From Irpex lacteus (Eukaryota; Basidiomycota; Agaricomycetes; Polyporales; Irpicaceae), in the NCBI GenBank assembly GCA_001986395.2, contig MQVO02000007.1, positions 310,001 through 374,000 of the forward strand: a DNA stretch of 64,000 nt. The letters are read 5' to 3'. Positions 58,942 through 64,000 of this stretch are shown piece by piece. The position numbers were made by a program, and so were the translations under genes. The notes beneath the pieces are model-generated. The model did no database searches, was not told the DNA's origin, and saw nothing but the letters and a program-made list of their open reading frames with translations. Position 1 is the stretch's first letter; each line of letters starts with the position of its first letter.

Positions 58942-61892
58942 CTAAGCTACGTAGATGAGTAAACCAAAGTCATCCTCATCTCTCCTTAGATAATCTTGCT
59001 CGACTAAATTATCCACCCGCTGCTTAATCATCGGGATGTCGGGCTTGAAATGATGCTTAACAGCATCGACCGTCGCCGTCTTCAACTGTTCGTACTGCAT
59101 CTGCTGCTTCCCTTTCATGATCCGTACGATAGCCGCATCGAGAGCGTACTTGCGGTCGCCTTCGACCAGCGATTGCGTGCGTTTGGTTTCCTCCGCCTGT
59201 ATACAACAATAAGAATGAGCTAGAGAATCAAGTGAGAGTGTGAAGGACTTATACGTACCGTCTCCTTCACTTGGATAGAGTTGATGTGGACACGGAAGGC
59301 TGGATCTGTGAAGTCAGTGTTGAACAGGAAGATGTCGCCATCGTTGACGTCCTTGCCAGGTGGCTGCTTCTTCAGCACGCGTTTCTTGCCACACGCAAGG
59401 CTTTGTAGAGTTCTACGTAGCTCGCCATCCTCTAGATACTCGATGAGTTATTCGTCAAGAGCGCACCGTCCAAGTGGACATACCCATTTGCGTCAGTAGC
59501 TTAATCTCAGAGAATGGCTTCTGCTCCTCCTCGTTGAATAAAAGTAGAATAATCGCTTGATACAAGCTGACAGATAGCTCCTTCTCCCCTCCGTTAAACC
59601 GAGCACGTAGGTTAGCCGTACCGAGACTATGATCCCAATCGAGCTTGTGGCCCGAATGCTTCCTCTTGTAGAATTCCATGAAAGCTTGAAGTTCCTCGCC
59701 CATCTAAGGGAAACGTCAGTACCTATGCCATCTTTAAGCTCGTTCCTAATTGCGACTCACCCACTCCGGCAGCGCAACATCACCTTTCCGACCGGCAAAA
59801 GGCCACACGCTGTGCTGTAAGACCATGACCGAGACCTTATAGCTGGCGTATCGTTCGAGAGCAGTGAACTCTTTCATAAGGTCTCGAGACAGCGAAAGAT
59901 CCGTAAACATATGATCACCCATGCCAAATTCAGGGTCATATTCTATAATCGGTTCAGTCAGAATCCTACGCGAACCTGTGAAAGGAGTCCACTCACGTTC
60001 TTTCAATTTCTTGAGCATGGCCTTCTCGTGGTCATCCGAAGCCGACTTCTCCAGTAACAACCTCTTCGCCAATGCTCTGTGGTAGAAAGCCCGGAAGACA
60101 TCCTTGTCGTCCGTGAATCGATACAAGCCGAGGGCAGCATCAAGCTCGGCCGAGTAATCCCTGTCGTCCCTCCCCTTTTGACCCCTGCGCATAGACTTGT
60201 CGATATATTTAGCGATGAGCTCTGCAGGCTTGTTTCTCCGAGACCTGAAGCCTTTTGCAAACGCGTCGATCATGGCATACCCGAAGTCCTTGTTGGGCAC
60301 TTTCTCGGTTTGAATCTCGACGTCCGCAGCTGCAGCTGAAGTCGATGGGTTGGAAGGTACGGCTTGGGGCGTCTTGACTTCGTCAACGAAGGTTTGTTCG
60401 ACGAGTTTGTCGCAAAACGCCTTGAACGCAAGGAGCTTGGGGACCATGTGTTCTTCGTCGGTAGTGTCTTGTACGATGTTACGAACGAATACCTGGGATG
60501 TATTTTTTTAGCAATTGCGTGGTGAGAACTGACAGATTGAACTAACCTCGACCTGCCACTTGAATGATTCTTGCATAACTTTGAGTCCGCCGACTGCAGA
60601 GAAGAGAATGTACATCCTGCGTAAACCATCCGAGTCCTTGTTCGCGATTTGGACGGGAATAGCTGGGATAAACAACATTAGAACACCATGGAACTATATA
60701 CGAGAAAAGCTGGATACGTACCCTCTTTGGCGATCCAATCTAACCTATCACTCAACAGAGCGCGATGTGTAGCGTCTTGAACTGCGTCCCAGGTCCTCGG
60801 AGGCAGAATATCCATCGATCTCTTCTGCTCCTGTATATCACGTTTCTCGCATCGCTGCATGAATTCAGCAGCACTGAGTATGTCGCGCAACCTCTGAGAT
60901 TCAGCCTTATAGTACTCTGTGGTAATCTTGAGGTAATACCACTCGAAGACAGCCTCGTACTGATCGTGGTGTATGAGCCGGTTCACTAATCTGGTGACCA
61001 CAGGGCGAGACGCGTGTTCAGCCTCGTTATTACGCTCCCAGTCGAGCCAACCTCGGATGCAGCCCTGAATCCGTTCGTGAATAGGGTTGACGCGGAGGAT
61101 ATTCTTAGCAAAGAGTTCATATGCTAGTGCCCTATAGATCGATCAGGAAAGAGAATGCAGCTAATACCGAATCACAAACCGTGTTGTCTCGAGATCCTTT
61201 TTGTGAAAGATATACTCGCGGTCGAGATATGCGAGTACAGACCCCAGGATACCCTGTTTGACTGTTAGGAACATGATGAACGGTGATGGAGTTCTTCACG
61301 CGTACCACTTGCTTCTCAAACCACTCGCAGGCGTTAACGAAGGACTCCAACCATTGCTCACCAGTCTGCGCGGACGAGACAAGCCGGGTGGCTATTTTGC
61401 CAATGCCTTGCTCCAGGCTGAGCTTCAAGCTCTCGTAGAGATCCTGGCCCCTCTCAGCCTCACACACAACTGCTCTACAGGCGGTAAACAGCCTCTGATA
61501 TGTGGCAGGTAGTGGCTCTACGTTCTCAATATCCAACAGCAAGCGTATCGATGCTCTCAGCACGTTGTATTCAGCATCATAGAGATTGGTGGCAAGAGTA
61601 GTGACTTGAAATGACTGTCAGACCTGAGTGTCGCGTATTGTGGCAAGCACGCACCAGGAGTGCCTTGCAACTTCAACACTACTGGGCCCCTGCCCTCAGC
61701 AGTTCTGTTATTGCTGGCATCGATCCTCGACCTAGATGCGGATGCAGTGTCAGAGTCTGTCGCCCGACGAGGTATCTTCCTGGGAGGTGAATCGGACCGT
61801 GGCTGCTCGACAATCCCAACGCCAGACGAGCGAAACGACGAGAAAGCCTTTGATGACGGCAAGGTCAGAAGAGTATGGACGTCGATTGCCAT
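58942..61892 (-). CDS. CUL4: Cullin-4
   Basis: Cullin scaffold of CRL4 ubiquitin ligases, which bind DDB1 and Rbx1 and control replication and repair. Ten exons: 61655-61892, 61306-61604, 61168-61253, 60722-61131, 60547-60662, 59997-60492, 59761-59942, 59484-59703, 59259-59431, 58942-59196; 824 residues. Cullin blocks: [63 protein letters not shown], then [20 protein letters not shown], which is closer to CUL4 than to CUL1 or CUL3. The neddylation region is [19 protein letters not shown], with Lys of IVRIMK as the NEDD8 site, and the protein ends in the typical YVA. The start [14 protein letters not shown] is one choice; an in-frame Met lies 29 codons upstream. Head to head with CAND1. Confidence 0.93.
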
Positions 61893-62170
61893 TGCTGCTC
61901 GACGAGTTTGACCTCGTGCTCGCTGTGTGAGATAACGAGGAAGGATCTCAAAGCCTCCGTCATCTGGCCCCGTCGGCATCTCAATCTAGTTCGGCGGATC
62001 CCGACCGCACTAGCCTTTATGGGCGCCTACGGGGCTGTGGAATATCGACTGCATGCGCACGCGTCTTGCTTTTATACCACGACCTGGAGTCTTCTCCTCG
62101 TCTCTCCGCATTCATTCTCGTCACGACCACCTAATTTTTCGACGACTCGACAGCCTGAACGTTGCCCAAC
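61893..62170. promoter_or_regulatory. Bidirectional promoter region, CUL4 and CAND1
   Basis: 278 bp between the two start codons. Both genes act in the same cullin cycle, so shared control is plausible. No specific site identified. Confidence 0.6.
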
Positions 62171-64000
62171 ATGACGAAGACGTATGTGATGACAGGGCTC
62201 ATCGAGAAGGTACGGCAGATCAAACACAATTCAATGCCACAGTATTGAGATAGCTTGTGTTCGCAGATGCAATCGCCCGACCAGGATTTTCGGTGCGTTT
62301 TACGCGTAGTTTTCCCCGAAGTGATACTGCTCATGCTCACGGCTTGGTCTAGATACATGGGGTTGAACGATCTTTTGCTTGAGATCAAGCAGGATCAGAA
62401 TAGCTTCATGGGAGATGAGAGTGTAGAGAACAAGGTTTTGAAGCAGGTTCTTACGCTCGTGGAAGACAAGATCTCTGAAGTGAAGAACCAAGCGGTTAAG
62501 ACGTATGTGCCGCCTCTGTTCTGTCGCGTTCAAACCTCATCGGGATTATCACAGGCTCGGTCAGCTCATCAAGATCATCCGTGAACCTCAGATGGTCATG
62601 GTTGTTGACAAGTTGATCGATTTCTCTTCCTCAAAGGATGAGGAACTGCGAGACATTGCGGGCCTTGGTACGTTCTTGTTAATTAACATTACGGTGGTAC
62701 TAATACAGTGTATTGTTACAAAGCTTTGAAGACAATCACGGCCGAACTCCCTCAAGAGGGCAAAATTGCCGCCAAAGCATGCGAGAAGCTAACTCCAAAA
62801 CTGCTTGCTCAGCTTGCAAGTGTAAGTTGGGAATGAAAGTCGCCAATCTCATGACTGACTGCTATTTAATACAGCCCAGTCTCCCACCTGAAACTCTCAT
62901 CGAAACATTGGCCATTCTCTCGATATTGATCACTCGTTTCCCGGCATATCTCTCCGACCCCAACTTAGCTCCCACTCCATTAACAGTAATCACTCCTCTG
63001 CTGTCGCACCCCCGTACTGCAGTACGAAAGCGGGCTATCACAACCCTTGCCCAATTCTTGCCGATATCTCAACCTCAACATTTCCAGGATCTCTTGAAAA
63101 CTCTCATTGTTCCTAATCTTGCGCCTTCTGCGGACCTTGATAAGCAAAGAACCATCGTTCAGTTGGTCGCCGCGGTAGCCCGCCACTCGCCACATCAAAT
63201 AGCGCCCGTACTGAACGATGTTGTGCCGGGAATAATCAAAGCGGTTTCGAAAGATGATGAAGAGTTGCGGGAGAGTGGCTTGCAGGTTAGTGGTTTAGAT
63301 AGATCTGACAGACAACAAGTTCTGAACTACCTTTCAATAGGCACTGGATGCTCTCGTACTCAGATGTCCGACCGAAATCACACCTTTCTTGGGTAACATA
63401 ATTCAAGCAGGTGCTCACTCCATCAAATACGACCCTGTGAGTGTACATTCACTCGCTATCTTCTTTATACTGACGCCTGTATGCAGAATTATGCAGGAGA
63501 TGAAGATGACGAAGACGAAGAGATGGTAGACGAAGAAGATGAGGATGACGCCGAGCTTGACGAGTGAGTGTACTGCTACATGACATAAATTTCGCTAATT
63601 AACTCCGTTGTAGCTACTCTGATGATGAAGACACCTCCTACAAGATTCGTCGATCAGCTACGAAGCTCCTTGCAGCAGTTATTGGCACGCGACCAGAGCT
63701 CCTCGTGGCACTATACAAGGATGTCTCTCCCGTCCTGATTTCTCGCTTCAGTGATCGAGAAGAAACTGTTCGACTCGAAGTCTGGGCAACCTACGGTATA
63801 CTCCTGAGCCAAACAAAGGTATACGCTGGTGTTCCTCAGGCAAAGGATGCGGAATACAGTATCGGTGGAAAGCGAAAGCGTGCGGAGGGTATGGAAGTCG
63901 AGGAGACGCCTTTGTCTCTGCTTGAGAGACAGGTCCCTTCACTAGCCAAGTCGCTTCTGAACCAGTTGAAGTCTCCGAAAACCTCTCCAGCAACGCTACA
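62171..64000 (+). CDS. CAND1: CAND1 (cullin exchange factor), 3' end beyond window
   Basis: CAND1/TIP120 is an all-HEAT-repeat protein that wraps un-neddylated cullins and swaps substrate receptors. Exons: 62171-62209, 62268-62293, 62353-62502, 62555-62667, 62724-62821, 62875-63285, 63341-63436, 63487-63563, 63614 to the edge. The N-terminus joins as MTKTYVMTGLIEK, MQSPDQDFR and YMGLNDLLLEIKQD, the family start (human DKDFRFMATNDLM). HEAT-type helices follow: VLTLVEDKISEVKNQAVKTL, CEKLTPKLLAQLA, VRKRAITTLAQFLP, then the acidic loop GDEDDEDEEMVDEEDEDDAE and YSDDEDTSYKIRRSATKLLA, exactly as in CAND1. About a third of the protein is visible. A 26-nt exon 2 is short but in frame. Confidence 0.95.

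Overview
The window is nuclear DNA of a filamentous basidiomycete, most likely an Agaricomycete. Genes are dense and on both strands, nearly every gene is cut by many short GT-AG introns (about 45-70 nt), and the gene content (MED21, RTF2, TRM2, CUL4, CAND1, separase, a G-alpha subunit, LysM proteins, a KDZ transposon) fits that group. All exon junctions were read by eye from splice consensus, reading frame and family conservation; no search was run.

Layout. 0-12.6 kb: 3' part of separase, a secreted LysM protein, MED21, a decayed F-box-like gene, RTF2, a HAD-like class II terpene cyclase with one apparent frameshift at its DxDTT motif, and a conserved unknown protein. 13.5-19.2 kb: a complete 5,675-bp KDZ (Kyakuja/Dileera/Zisupton) DNA transposon with terminal inverted repeats, an exact 8-bp target duplication, an open 927-aa transposase and a convergent eight-exon partner gene. 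20.2-22 kb: a G-alpha gene whose last codons are only recovered through a one-nucleotide exon. 22-26.6 kb: a long stretch without a confident gene. 26.6-34.6 kb: a D-lactate dehydrogenase-type flavoprotein, TRM2 and a CNNM/Mam3-type membrane protein that needs a 10-nt and a 3-nt exon in tandem. 34.9-43.7 kb: two paralogous short-chain dehydrogenases (SDRs) flanking a second LysM gene; the first SDR is broken in exon 1 by a 2,396-bp inverted-arm element with a 7-bp target duplication. 44.6-58.9 kb: MET2 divergent from a membrane SDR, an atypical AGC-type kinase, a flavin monooxygenase with one GC-AG intron, a third SDR paralogue and a broken MFS transporter. 58.9-64 kb: CUL4 and CAND1, a cullin and its exchange factor, head to head over a 278-bp intergenic region.

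How they relate. Most genes are unlinked housekeeping functions: chromosome segregation (separase), transcription (MED21), replication (RTF2), tRNA modification (TRM2), methionine synthesis (MET2) and ubiquitin ligase control (CUL4/CAND1). The accessory layer is the duplicated LysM and SDR genes, the terpene cyclase, the monooxygenase, the transporter remnant and two mobile elements. The best leads are the complete KDZ element, the 1-nt, 3-nt and 10-nt exons, the insertion that split the SDR gene, and the CUL4/CAND1 pairing.
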